From an uncultured bacterium (GTDB lineage Bacteria; Cyanobacteriota; Vampirovibrionia; Gastranaerophilales; Gastranaerophilaceae): a stretch of DNA of 64,000 nt. The translations under genes were made by a program, and so were the position numbers. The DNA lies in contig CASDOW010000002.1 in NCBI GenBank assembly GCA_949282195.1, positions 1 through 64,000 of the forward strand, in the 5' to 3' direction. How positions within the stretch are numbered: position 1 is the stretch's first letter; every line of letters begins with the position of its first letter. This document shows positions 44,545-52,447 of this stretch, one piece after another. The notes beneath the pieces are model-generated. The model did not search any database and was not told where the DNA came from. It saw only the letters and a program-made list of their open reading frames with translations.

Positions 44545-45087
44545 TTATCCCACAAGCCTTTCGAAATTTATTTTTTGATTTAATATATCATCAAAATTAA
44601 TTTCAATTTTTGGATTTTCAAATCTTTTTAAAACTATATCCACTATGAATTGTAACATTCGAGAAAAATATTTTCCATCAATCTTTTGATTTATAAAATT
44701 ATCAATAAGCTTCATCAAACAAGGATATAAATCCAGCGCAAAACATGAATTAATTGTATTAATCGGCTTTTCAAGCTCTTCAATTTCAGGCTCTTCAAAA
44801 ACCAGCCATAAATAATATTTAGAATACCGTAATAACAAGCTGATTATATCGTTATCGTTGTAATGCTTTCTTGCGCTTTCAAAATAGAGCACAAAATCAT
44901 TGTAAATATTATCATCATCTGAAACTTTATTATTTACGATAAATAGATAATCTTTAATAAAGCAACCAAATAAATTTAAGTCGTTATTAAATTCATGCTT
45001 TAAATTATATATTTCCCTAACCAATTCAAATTCAAGATTGAAATCAAGAAATTTAAACAGTTTTTCCATTTGCTCAATGTAGTCCAT
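44545..45087 (-). CDS. Hypothetical protein, 180 aa
   Basis: I do not recognise the family. Acidic, all-helical, no membrane segment (MDYIEQMEKLFKFLDFNLEF...). Residues about 70-160 repeat aromatic and acidic pairs, e.g. LLRYSKYYLWLVFEEPEIEE. No catalytic motif. It lies between the membrane protein gene and obg; its stop is directly followed by the obg ATG, so it is probably translated with obg. It may be a small cytoplasmic adaptor, but that is a guess. Confidence 0.6.
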   Translation of the reverse strand: MDYIEQMEKLFKFLDFNLEFELVREIYNLKHEFNNDLNLFGCFIKDYLFIVNNKVSDDDNIYNDFVLYFESARKHYNDNDIISLLLRYSKYYLWLVFEEPEIEELEKPINTINSCFALDLYPCLMKLIDNFINQKIDGKYFSRMLQFIVDIVLKRFENPKIEINFDDILNQKINFERLVG

Positions 45088-45145
45088 ATTATATATTCTA
45101 CATTTGTTTTTTTTAAATTCAAAAAAGTAATAAAACTTTATTTAA

Positions 45146-46156
45146 TTAATTTCTATATCCCATACCTGCTCTATATCCAGATATTGTATACAGCATAGGC
45201 AAAGAGGGCTCAATCCATTTTAGACCTGATAGCAAGGAAACTGTTGCAATATCATCAGTATGCAAACCTAAATCTAAAAGCTCCGGCTTTCTTTCTTTTA
45301 TGTCTTCTTTTTTGATTTTAGGGTTAATCAGTGGACCAACAAAATTTTTCGTAATAAAATTTGCAATTTTTGACCCACCCAAAACACCGGTCAAAATAAT
45401 CCCTGATGTCATTCCCAAAGCTCTTGCGGTTTTTGAAGTAATATTTAATTTTTCCAATATCCCTAAAGCACATCCTGCGCCAATATTACACATAAAAATA
45501 TTTGCCAAATATTGATATAAACCTTCATTTATTTTATCGGGAACTTTTTCTTTTAAATTCTCTTTATTATAAACATCAACACCGACTCCGCCTAAAATAC
45601 CGCCTATTACCGGCACTGCGCCATAAATCGACAAATATCCGATTTCTTGAAAGATATCTTTTGCTTTAATATTTTCAGGATCTGGTATCAATTTTTTTAA
45701 AAACTCTTTTCCTTTGGCGGTTTTTAAAGAAGAGAATAAATATTTAACTTCGCTTAGACTCAAAACATTCGTTTTTGCTTTTTTTAAAATTTCGACATTC
45801 TTTAAATCCAAAGATGAGGAATTTAAAAAATCAGAAATAAGTTTTTCATTTTTTTCTTTAATTTTTTCTAAAGCCTCTAAAGGAAGCCTTTTTGTAAGTT
45901 TTGAAGCGATTTTAGGAGCCAATAATGCACTTGATATAGCGCTTATTAAGACAATTGTTTTTTTTAAAAATTCTTTTTTTAAATTATTTTTTTCATCTTG
46001 ATTTGATTTTTTTGCTTTCTCAAATAAATCATATGAATTTTTTGCCAAATATAGCCCGCCTAAAGAAAATAAAATTTTAGGCATGGACTTGTTTAATTTT
46101 GCAATCAGCAAAGGCTGATCAAGAAACTTTCCAAAAGAAGAAATATTATTTATCAT
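45146..46156 (-). CDS. Membrane protein of unknown function, 336 aa
   Basis: Start ATG 46156 shares the base pairs with the DtxR-type stop, so the two are coupled. N-terminus MINNISSFGKFLDQPLLI, then several hydrophobic segments (KILFSLGGLYLAKNSYDLF, TIVLISAISSALLAPKIAS, YGAVPVIGGILGGVGVDVY, GMTSGIILTGVLGG). The overall layout (Lys-rich helical parts alternating with glycine-rich membrane parts) resembles the 566-aa protein at 3719. No known domain. Position beside a DtxR-type regulator hints at metal or envelope stress, but no transport motif is visible. Confidence 0.7.
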   Translation of the reverse strand: MINNISSFGKFLDQPLLIAKLNKSMPKILFSLGGLYLAKNSYDLFEKAKKSNQDEKNNLKKEFLKKTIVLISAISSALLAPKIASKLTKRLPLEALEKIKEKNEKLISDFLNSSSLDLKNVEILKKAKTNVLSLSEVKYLFSSLKTAKGKEFLKKLIPDPENIKAKDIFQEIGYLSIYGAVPVIGGILGGVGVDVYNKENLKEKVPDKINEGLYQYLANIFMCNIGAGCALGILEKLNITSKTARALGMTSGIILTGVLGGSKIANFITKNFVGPLINPKIKKEDIKERKPELLDLGLHTDDIATVSLLSGLKWIEPSLPMLYTISGYRAGMGYRN

Positions 46157-46551
46157 CAGATTAACTCCTTATTAATAGCTTTTTTAAGACAAAATTCACT
46201 AAATAATTGGATTTTATTTAAAACTTCATCATCAATAACATGTTCAATTTTGCAGGCATTTTTGTTTGCAATTTGATAATCAATATTTAATACTTCGCTA
46301 AAAAATTTTAGCAGGATATTATGTCTGTTTATTATTTTTTTAGCTTCAACAACACCTTGTTGAGTAATTTTTATGCCTTTTCTGCCCTCATAAATAATTA
46401 AATCCAAATCTGCCAATCTAATCAGAGCTTCAGAAACAGACGAACGGGAAATTTTAAATTCATTTGCTATATCAACAGCTTTGATATTCTTATTTTTTAA
46501 TATTGCTTGATAAATTAATTCAAGATAATCTTCTAATCCTTTTGTCAGCAT
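46156..46551 (-). CDS. DtxR/MntR-family metal-dependent regulator
   Basis: 131 aa. An N-terminal wHTH (about 1-65, LTKGLEDYLELIYQAILKNK...VKAVDIANEFKISRSSVSEAL) followed by the metal-binding and dimerisation region (about 70-131) containing HNILLKFFSEVL, CKIEHVIDDEVL and a C-terminal FCLKK. The H-x-L-L and C-x2-E-H-x2 motifs are the DtxR/MntR metal ligands. It likely senses Fe(II) or Mn(II). Promoter: TTGACA (46610-46605), 17 bases, TACAAT (46587-46582). No fur-like or feo gene in the window. Confidence 0.9.
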   Translation of the reverse strand: MLTKGLEDYLELIYQAILKNKNIKAVDIANEFKISRSSVSEALIRLADLDLIIYEGRKGIKITQQGVVEAKKIINRHNILLKFFSEVLNIDYQIANKNACKIEHVIDDEVLNKIQLFSEFCLKKAINKELI

Positions 46552-46581
46552 TGTCAGGTGTCCCTTACTAAATTTTTATTT

Positions 46582-46610
46582 ATTGTAATGTAAACCTAAC
46601 TAATTGTCAA
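46582..46610 (-). promoter_or_regulatory. Promoter of the DtxR-obg operon
   Basis: Minus-strand -35 TTGACA (46610-46605), 17-base spacer, -10 TACAAT (46587-46582). The spacer contains TTAGTTAGGTTTACATTA, which could hold a DtxR-type operator for autoregulation but is not a clean palindrome. Confidence 0.7.
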
Positions 46611-46645
46611 ATACTATTTCATATTGCTTAATAAATTATTTTGAA

Positions 46646-46767
46646 TTGTTTGCAAGAAATATGTGTTTATAATATTATTGAATTGTTATTAGATTACCTT
46701 TTCGGCTATTATTTCCAAATGGCATTTTAGCCAGCCTATTCCATAGAGGTCAGGATTAAACCGAAAA
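46646..46767 (+). promoter_or_regulatory. rpsB promoter and structured leader
   Basis: Promoter: TTGTTT (46646-46651), 16-base spacer, TATAAT (46668-46673), so transcription starts near 46680 and the leader is about 105 bases. In the leader TTTTCGG (46699-46705) can close with CCGAAAA (46761-46767), and inside GGCTA (46704-46708) pairs with TAGCC (46728-46732). The AAAGGA ribosome binding site follows. A compact structure here fits autoregulation by ribosomal protein S2, but this is inference. Confidence 0.5.
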
Positions 46768-46785
46768 AAGAAAGGACAAGAAACT

Positions 46786-47547
46786 ATGGCAGTAGCTACT
46801 TTAGTAGAATTATTAGACGCAGGTGTACATTTTGGTCACCAAACTCAAAAATGGAACCCAAAAATGAAACAATACATTTTTGGTGCTAAAAACGGTATTT
46901 ACATTATCGACTTAAGAAAAACTTCAGATTTATTGGATAAAGCTTATGAAGTTGTTAGAAAATTTGCTTCTCAAGGCAAAAATGTTTTATTTGTCGGCAC
47001 AAAAAAACAAGCCGTTGATGTAATTGCTCAAGAAGCAACTCGTTGCGGAGGATATTATATCAACCGTCGTTGGTTAGGCGGTATGATGACTAACTTTGAA
47101 ACAATCAGAGGCAGAGTTAATAAACTAAGAGAACTTGAATCATTCCTTGAATCAGGTGCTGCAAATAAACTTCCTAAAAAAGAAATTGCGCAATTAAATA
47201 GACAAGTTGCAAAATTGTCTAAAACTTTAGGCGGTATCAAAGAAATGAAAGGTATGCCTGACATTTTAGTTGTAATCGACCAAAAGAAAGAATTAATTGC
47301 AATTAAAGAAGCAAATAAACTTGGTATTCCGGTTGTATGTTTAGCAGATACAAATGCTGATACAGACGGTATTGACTACATTATCCCCGGTAATGATGAC
47401 GCTTTGCGTTCAATTAAATTAATTGCTTCAAAAATGGCTGATGCAGTTCTTGAAGGAAAAGAACTAAGAGCTAACAATGCTAAAACAAACGGCAAAATTG
47501 AAAAAATTGAAGCAAAAGATGCAAACGCTCAAACTACTGAAGCATAA
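46786..47547 (+). CDS. rpsB: 30S ribosomal protein S2
   Basis: 253 aa. Typical S2 features: [20 protein letters not shown] at the start, [33 protein letters not shown], and [19 protein letters not shown] with [20 protein letters not shown]-terminal Asn/Ala/Lys tail. AAAGGA lies upstream of ATG 46786. Followed by tsf after 27 bases, the usual rpsB-tsf operon. Confidence 0.97.
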   Translation: MAVATLVELLDAGVHFGHQTQKWNPKMKQYIFGAKNGIYIIDLRKTSDLLDKAYEVVRKFASQGKNVLFVGTKKQAVDVIAQEATRCGGYYINRRWLGGMMTNFETIRGRVNKLRELESFLESGAANKLPKKEIAQLNRQVAKLSKTLGGIKEMKGMPDILVVIDQKKELIAIKEANKLGIPVVCLADTNADTDGIDYIIPGNDDALRSIKLIASKMADAVLEGKELRANNAKTNGKIEKIEAKDANAQTTEA

Positions 47548-47574
47548 GTAAGATTAGAATTAGGAGATTAAACT

Positions 47575-48450
47575 ATGGAAATTAAAGCATCTATGGTAAA
47601 AGAATTAAGAGACAAAACCGGCGCCGGTATGATGGACGCCAAAAAAGCTCTTGTCGAAACCGATGGTGATATGGATAAAGCAGTTGAACTATTAAGACAA
47701 AAAGGTATGGCTTCAGCTGATAAGAAAATGGGCAGAATTGCAGCAGAAGGCACAATTGCTTCTGTTATAGACGGCAAAGTAGGCGCTATGATTGAAGTTA
47801 ACTGTGAAACAGACTTTGTTGCAAAAAATGAAGAATTTAAAGAATTTGCTCAAGATATGGCAAAAGCTGTAATTGCAATGAATCCGTCTTCAGTTGAAGA
47901 ATTTTTAGGAATGACTTGTCCAAAATGCGGTAAAAAAATTGAAGACATCGTTAAAGAAAAAATTGCAAAAATCGGCGAAAAAATCACAATCAGAAGATTT
48001 GTTAAATATGATGCAAATTGCTGCGTTAATACATACATTCACAACGGCAAAATCGGTGTATTATTAGAAGCAAAATGCACAAATTGCGATGAATCTTTAA
48101 CAAAAGATATTTGCTTACACATTGCTTCAAATGCTCCTGAGTTTATTTCAAGAGATCAAATTCCCGCTTCAGTTATTGAAGAAGAAAGAAGAATTGAAAT
48201 GGGTAAAGAAGATTTAGCTAAAAAACCTGAAAATATCAGAGAAAAGATTGTTGAAGGCAGAGTTAACAAATTAATGGCTGAAAGATGTCTTTTAGAACAA
48301 CCGTTTGTTAAAAATCCTGATTTAACAATTGCTCAGTTAATCGAAGGCAAATGCGAAATCGTTAGATTTGAAAGATATGTATTAGGCGAAGGTCTTGAAA
48401 AAAGACAAGATGACTTTGCAGCAGAAGTTATGAACCAAATTAAAGGATAA
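47575..48450 (+). CDS. tsf: Elongation factor Ts with extra cysteine pairs
   Basis: Recycles EF-Tu-GDP. 291 aa. The N-terminal UBA-like domain KELRDKTGAGMMDAKKAL and the TDFVAKNEEF motif (residues 80-89) are normal. The core domain has C115-P-K-C118 in MTCPKCGKK, C149/C150, and C168-T-N-C171 in AKCTNCDES, so two CxxC pairs about 50 residues apart. Typical EF-Ts proteins lack these, so a zinc-binding insertion is possible. AGGAG lies before ATG 47575. Ends at the terminator 48465-48498. Confidence 0.95.
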   Translation: MEIKASMVKELRDKTGAGMMDAKKALVETDGDMDKAVELLRQKGMASADKKMGRIAAEGTIASVIDGKVGAMIEVNCETDFVAKNEEFKEFAQDMAKAVIAMNPSSVEEFLGMTCPKCGKKIEDIVKEKIAKIGEKITIRRFVKYDANCCVNTYIHNGKIGVLLEAKCTNCDESLTKDICLHIASNAPEFISRDQIPASVIEEERRIEMGKEDLAKKPENIREKIVEGRVNKLMAERCLLEQPFVKNPDLTIAQLIEGKCEIVRFERYVLGEGLEKRQDDFAAEVMNQIKG

Positions 48451-48464
48451 TAATTTCAAACGCA

Positions 48465-48498
48465 TAAAAATAAGCCCGAATTTCGGGCTTATTTTTTT
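48465..48498 (+). terminator. Terminator of rpsB-tsf
   Basis: AATAAGCCCG (48469-48478), short loop, CGGGCTTATT (48484-48493) and a long T run. The maf -10 box begins only a few bases beyond the T run. Confidence 0.92.
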
Positions 48499-48502
48499 AT
48501 AT

Positions 48503-48508
48503 TATAAT
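48503..48508 (+). promoter_or_regulatory. -10 box of maf, apparently leaderless
   Basis: TATAAT (48503-48508); the last base lies exactly 7 bases before ATG 48515. No Shine-Dalgarno sequence is present, and the -35 position falls inside the upstream terminator. Confidence 0.55.
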
Positions 48509-48514
48509 TTACTT

Positions 48515-49072
48515 ATGGAAATGATTTTAGCAAGTGCTTCTCCAAGAAGAAAAGAAATACTTTTAAAAGCAGGGTATGATTTTAAGGTTATCCCTTCAAA
48601 ATATGATGAAAAAATATCAAATAAAAAATACTCATCTTCATTGGTGGAAAATTGTGCATTTAACAAAGCAAAAGAAATATACAATAATCACAATAATTCT
48701 CTAATAATAGCCTCAGATACAGTTGTTGTAGTTGACGATATAATTTTAGGCAAACCAAAAAACAGGTGTGAAGCTATTAACATGCTGTTAAATTTATCCG
48801 ATAAAGAACACTTTGTTGCCACTTCAATTTGTATAATATATAAAAACAAAATTCTATGCGATACACAAAAAACCTATGTTACATTTAGAAAACTCGATTT
48901 AGAAGATATAGAAAAATATATCGACACTAAAAAACCCTATGATAAAGCAGGCAGCTACGGCATTCAAGATGACGGCTTTGATTTTGCAATTAAAATTAAG
49001 GGCGATTTAGATAATGTTATCGGATTTCCTATAAAACTTTTTGAAAAAATGCTAAACGAAATTACAAACTAG
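48515..49072 (+). CDS. maf: Maf nucleotide pyrophosphatase
   Basis: 185 aa. Start MEMILASASPRRKEILLKAG contains the Maf signature S-x-S-P-R-R. Further motifs: SKYDEKIS, LIIASDTVVVVDD, and GSYGIQDDGFDFAIKI near residue 150. Maf proteins hydrolyse modified or ordinary nucleoside triphosphates (dTTP/UTP/m5UTP for the YhdE type), removing non-canonical nucleotides and affecting septum formation. Its last 11 bases overlap the convergent ABC ATPase gene. No ribosome binding site; the -10 box points to a leaderless mRNA. Confidence 0.92.
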   Translation: MEMILASASPRRKEILLKAGYDFKVIPSKYDEKISNKKYSSSLVENCAFNKAKEIYNNHNNSLIIASDTVVVVDDIILGKPKNRCEAINMLLNLSDKEHFVATSICIIYKNKILCDTQKTYVTFRKLDLEDIEKYIDTKKPYDKAGSYGIQDDGFDFAIKIKGDLDNVIGFPIKLFEKMLNEITN

Positions 49073-50027
49073 TTTTTTGATACAACCAACAAGAAACCTT
49101 ATGACAATCATAATTACATAAAAACGGTTTCTTCATTTTACAAACATCTGATGCCATATTACAGCGAGGATGAAATTTACAGCCCGATATAATATCTGTT
49201 ATGGGTGATATCTGACCTTTAATATTTTCTAATCTTTCACCTCTTTTAGTCGGCAAAGCTTTTAATAGTGCATTAGTATAAGGGTGCATTGGATTTTTAA
49301 AAAGTTTTGAACTATCAGCACTTTCAACAATATCACCCAAATACATAATTGTTGTTGTATCACAATAATTTGAGACAATGGAAAGATCGTGTGTAATTAA
49401 AATTATGGTTTTTCCTTTTTCTTTTAAATCCAAAAGCAAATTTAATATAGAATTAGATACAGAAACATCAAGGGCAGTTGTGGGTTCGTCTGCTAAAATC
49501 AATTGCGAATTTTGAACTAAGCTCATTGCAATAATAACCCTTTGTTTCATGCCACCTGAAAGTTCATGGGGGTATGATTTTAAAACGTTATCTATATTTT
49601 TTATCTTTACCTCATTTAATGCCCATTTGATTTTTTCAATATTTTCCGCTGAATTACCCTCTAATACTTCAAGCATTTGATTTTCTATTGTATAGAGCGG
49701 ATTTAAGGACATAAAAGGGTCTTGGGGAATTAAGGAAATTTGGTTTCCCCTGATTTTTCTAAATTCCCTGTTTTTTAGCTTCAAAATATCTTGATTATTA
49801 AAAATAATCTCACCTGATTTAATTAAAGAATTCTTAGGTAATAATTTTAAAATTGTATTAATTAAAACAGATTTTCCGCAACCGGATTCGCCTGCCAACG
49901 CATGGATTTTATTTTTCTCAAAGGAAAGATTAATTGAATTTAGCGCATAAAAAAATTTTTCAACATTGTTTATCTCAATATTGAAACCGACACTCAAGTC
50001 TTTAATTTCTAAAATATTATCTTTCAC
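49062..50027 (-). CDS. Oligo/dipeptide ABC transporter ATPase (DppD/OppD-like)
   Basis: 321 aa with GTG 50027 as the start. Walker A GESGCGKSVLINTILKLL (about residues 47-64), Q-loop PQDPFMSLNPLYTIENQ, signature LSGGMKQR, Walker B LILADEPTTALDVS, and the C-terminal oligopeptide/dipeptide extension with the Cys cluster CKFHPRCNMASDVCKMKKPF. That extension and the length fit the DppD/OppD group. The usual permeases, binding protein and DppF partner are not nearby, so it must act with components elsewhere. Its ribosome binding site AGGGA lies inside the arm of the terminator of the upstream gene. Confidence 0.9.
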   Translation of the reverse strand: MKDNILEIKDLSVGFNIEINNVEKFFYALNSINLSFEKNKIHALAGESGCGKSVLINTILKLLPKNSLIKSGEIIFNNQDILKLKNREFRKIRGNQISLIPQDPFMSLNPLYTIENQMLEVLEGNSAENIEKIKWALNEVKIKNIDNVLKSYPHELSGGMKQRVIIAMSLVQNSQLILADEPTTALDVSVSNSILNLLLDLKEKGKTIILITHDLSIVSNYCDTTTIMYLGDIVESADSSKLFKNPMHPYTNALLKALPTKRGERLENIKGQISPITDIISGCKFHPRCNMASDVCKMKKPFLCNYDCHKVSCWLYQKTSL

Positions 50028-50028
50028 T

Positions 50029-50058
50029 AAAAAATCCCTATATTAATATATAGGGATT
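50029..50058 (-). terminator. Terminator of the dehydratase-activase-like gene
   Basis: AATCCCTATAT (50033-50043) with ATATAGGGATT (50048-50058), perfect 11-bp stem, T run on the minus strand. Its left arm also contains the ribosome binding site of the downstream ABC ATPase gene. Confidence 0.85.
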
Positions 50059-50083
50059 ATAACATTATAATAAAAATTTAACA

Positions 50084-51235
50084 TTAGACTTTAGTTTTTT
50101 CTTTTTGAGCCTTATTTTCTTCAATTTTTGCTTTCATCTTCTTTCTTCTCATTAAATCCACAAAAGCTTCAAGACGAGTTATATAGCCGGCTCTGCCTGT
50201 TTGTTCATCCATAATTAAAGACAGGATAGGAAGATTGGTGTCTTCTCTCATCTTTGGGAATATATTTTGACTCATGATTTCAGGCATGCAAGTAAAAGGT
50301 GAAACATGGATTAAACCGTCAACATTTCTTTCTTTTGCATACAAAACATCAGATACACATTCTAGTGCATCTCCGCCAATGTCGCGCATTAAGTATGGTT
50401 TAGCGAGCCTATAGGCTCGCTCTAGGTGAGTTTCTCCTTTTTTAAACATTTTTGGAATAATCGCATCTTTCAAAAACGAAGAAATTGTTAAAGAGCGTCT
50501 TACCTGAACACCCATTGCGCCCAATTCTCGCTCCATGTTTTGATTTGAAAATTCATCATTAACAATATAAATTTCACCCGTCAAATCAACATGAAGCACA
50601 TCTTTATTTTTATCAATTTTAACACTTGATAATTCTTTTAAACCTTGCTTATGAGCCTTAACTAGTTCACGATAACCATTTGCATTTCTAATCATTTTAA
50701 TGGCATGATTAAATGCTTTTTCGCTATCACCCTTATTTATTTCTCTTGCTCTGTAATACGAAAGGAAGCTCTGCAACTCATCAACCATAAAAACAGTTCT
50801 TGTGGCAAGAAATATTGCTTTAAAAATTTTGAAATAATTTTTTGAACCGCTAAGGCGAACCAAATAATCTATCATGCCCTTAAAGCCATCATAAAGACTA
50901 AGTTCAATATAATTAGTCTTATAACCCAAATCACACAAAACTTGTTCAATGTTTCTTCCGTATTCACCAAGTCTGCAAATCCCAGGGGAAGTAATCATTG
51001 AAACATAATCAACACCGCCTTCTATAGCCTCAATAAAATTACCCAAAATTAATTTATAAGGTAAACATATTGCTTCAGGGGAATTTTTTGTTCCGTAAGA
51101 AAGTGTTTTTTTGCTTGTATAAGGGGGGATATAAGGCTCAACACCCATGGTTTTAAGAGCCATTTCCCATGCTACATAAATATTTCCCATGTGGGGAAAT
51201 GATACCTTGATTTTCTTTTTTTCTGAATTTTTCAT
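50084..51235 (-). CDS. 2-hydroxyacyl-CoA dehydratase/activase-family protein
   Basis: 383 aa from ATG 51235 (MKNSEKKKIKVSFPHMG); the longer in-frame version to 51277 runs back through the upstream terminator and is rejected. Motifs match the DUF2229/2-hydroxyglutaryl-CoA dehydratase-related family: TKNSPEAICLPYKLILGNFI, MITSPGICRLGEYGRNIEQV, VSPFTCMPEIMSQ and LPILSLIMDEQTGRAGY. Conserved Cys in these stretches suggest a 4Fe-4S cluster. In fermenters these proteins drive a low-potential electron step, but partner subunits are not seen here. The mRNA may be leaderless, with TATAAT (51248-51243) just after the rplL terminator. Confidence 0.85.
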   Translation of the reverse strand: MKNSEKKKIKVSFPHMGNIYVAWEMALKTMGVEPYIPPYTSKKTLSYGTKNSPEAICLPYKLILGNFIEAIEGGVDYVSMITSPGICRLGEYGRNIEQVLCDLGYKTNYIELSLYDGFKGMIDYLVRLSGSKNYFKIFKAIFLATRTVFMVDELQSFLSYYRAREINKGDSEKAFNHAIKMIRNANGYRELVKAHKQGLKELSSVKIDKNKDVLHVDLTGEIYIVNDEFSNQNMERELGAMGVQVRRSLTISSFLKDAIIPKMFKKGETHLERAYRLAKPYLMRDIGGDALECVSDVLYAKERNVDGLIHVSPFTCMPEIMSQNIFPKMREDTNLPILSLIMDEQTGRAGYITRLEAFVDLMRRKKMKAKIEENKAQKEKTKV

Positions 51236-51242
51236 AATATTA

Positions 51243-51248
51243 ATTATA
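51243..51248 (-). promoter_or_regulatory. -10 box next to the rplL terminator, apparently leaderless
   Basis: Minus-strand TATAAT (51248-51243). Transcription would begin at about 51236, one base from the ATG at 51235. The U-tract of the rplL terminator ends 4-5 bases upstream. Confidence 0.5.
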
Positions 51249-51252
51249 TAAC

Positions 51253-51287
51253 AAAAAAACCGTATGCAAGAAAACATACGGTTTTTT
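51253..51287 (-). terminator. Terminator of rplJ-rplL
   Basis: AAAAACCGTATG (51255-51266) pairs with CATACGGTTTTT (51275-51286). Minus-strand T run after the stem. 17 bases beyond the rplL stop. Confidence 0.9.
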
Positions 51288-51304
51288 AATATTTATAAAA
51301 TCAA

Positions 51305-51679
51305 CTATTTGATTTCTACAGTAGCGCCTGCTTCTTCTAATTTAGCTTTGATTTCTTTAGCTTCTTCAGGTTTTACGCCTTCTTTAATAGCTTTTGGAGC
51401 GCCATCAACTAAATCTTTAGCTTCTTTTAAGCCTAAACCGGTGATTTCACGAACTAGTTTTAAAACCGGGATTTTGTTAGCACCAGCTGAAGCTAAAATA
51501 ACATTAACTTCAGAAGGAGCATCAGCAGCAGCTTCAGCAGCGGCAGCAGGAGCAGCAGCAACTGCAACAGGAGCAGCAGCTGAAACGCCGAATTTTTCTT
51601 CCATAGCTTTTACTAATTCAGCAGCTTCTAATAATGTTAATTTTTCAATTGATTCTAAAATAGTTTCTACGTTACTCAT
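51305..51679 (-). CDS. rplL: 50S ribosomal protein L7/L12
   Basis: 124 aa. N-terminal dimerisation domain [27 protein letters not shown], an Ala-rich hinge (about 33-52) and the C-terminal domain with [40 protein letters not shown] and the final [20 protein letters not shown]. This forms the ribosomal stalk with L10, encoded just upstream. Normal length and normal high-expression codon use. Confidence 0.97.
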   Translation of the reverse strand: MSNVETILESIEKLTLLEAAELVKAMEEKFGVSAAAPVAVAAAPAAAAEAAADAPSEVNVILASAGANKIPVLKLVREITGLGLKEAKDLVDGAPKAIKEGVKPEEAKEIKAKLEEAGATVEIK

Positions 51680-51718
51680 TTTTATTACCTTTCATAGTTA
51701 AATATATCTACATTAAAA

Positions 51719-52240
51719 TTAAGCGGATTTTTGATCTTTAACAGCATTAATTGCTCTAACAAGAGCAGACATAACGCCATTTACAGAGTATACTATGCCG
51801 CTGATTGGAGAATTGATAGAACCAAGCATTTTTGCGTATAGTTCTTCTTTTGAAGGCATAGAAGCAAGTTTTTCAGCTTCTTGTTTAGATAAAACTTTTC
51901 CATCTAAAACTGCGCCAAGAATTTCTCCTTTTTTATTTTCTTTAATAAATTTAGCTAAAACCTTTGCAGCTGCAACTTCATCTCCAAAACCAAAAGCAAT
52001 TGCGGTTGGTCCTTGCATTAATTCTGAAACACATTCAAAATTAGTATCTTTTGCAGCAACTTTGCACAAAGTATTTTTTGTAACCGTTAAATCAGAGTCT
52101 TGAGCTTGTAAACCACGTCTTAATTCTGTGATTTCTTCAACTGAAAGACCGCGATAATCAGCTACAACAGCAACTTTAGCTTTTTCAAATTGTTTTTTGT
52201 AATGTTCAATTTTTTGATTTTTAAATTCTTTTGTTGCCAT
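51719..52240 (-). CDS. rplJ: 50S ribosomal protein L10
   Basis: 173 aa from ATG 52240 (MATKEFKNQKIEHYKKQFEK); the open frame continues 108 bases upstream but that part is the AT-rich leader. Motifs: KVAVVADYRGLSVEEITELR, VTKNTLCKVAAKDT and MQGPTAIAFGFGDEVAAAKV. Ribosomal stalk base, binds L7/L12 and 23S rRNA. An AAGGAG lies 14-19 bases upstream, which is a long spacing. In many bacteria rplKA precedes it; here it is separate. A structured leader lies upstream. Confidence 0.96.
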   Translation of the reverse strand: MATKEFKNQKIEHYKKQFEKAKVAVVADYRGLSVEEITELRRGLQAQDSDLTVTKNTLCKVAAKDTNFECVSELMQGPTAIAFGFGDEVAAAKVLAKFIKENKKGEILGAVLDGKVLSKQEAEKLASMPSKEELYAKMLGSINSPISGIVYSVNGVMSALVRAINAVKDQKSA

Positions 52241-52447
52241 AATGAAGCTTGTTTCTCCTTTCTTTAAGACTTCGCTAAAAAATTCTTTTAAAAACAAGAA
52301 AGTTTTGCGAGTATAGTACGCAAAACAGCTCAAATAAAGTAAAAACAAGTATTTAACTTTTAATTGAACCTAGATTGGAAATTAAGGACAAGCCGCCAAC
52401 CGTCTTTGGTACTATATAAATTCTATATTATCAATGATTTATGTCAA
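52241..52447 (-). promoter_or_regulatory. rplJ promoter and candidate L10 leader
   Basis: TTGACA (52447-52442), 16-base spacer, TAGAAT (52425-52420), start near 52413, leader about 170 bases. It contains CCAAAGACGGTTGG (about 52409-52396) near the 5' end and a TTTTGCG/CGCAAAA hairpin (52303-52325). Length and layout fit an autoregulated L10(L12)4-binding leader, but the detailed L10 consensus is not clear. Confidence 0.5.

Noticed and set aside
51264-51701. 145-aa Ala/Ser-rich ORF on the + strand opposite rplL
   Set aside because: It mirrors the Ala-rich hinge and codon bias of rplL; no ribosome binding site, and the strand is occupied by a highly conserved gene.
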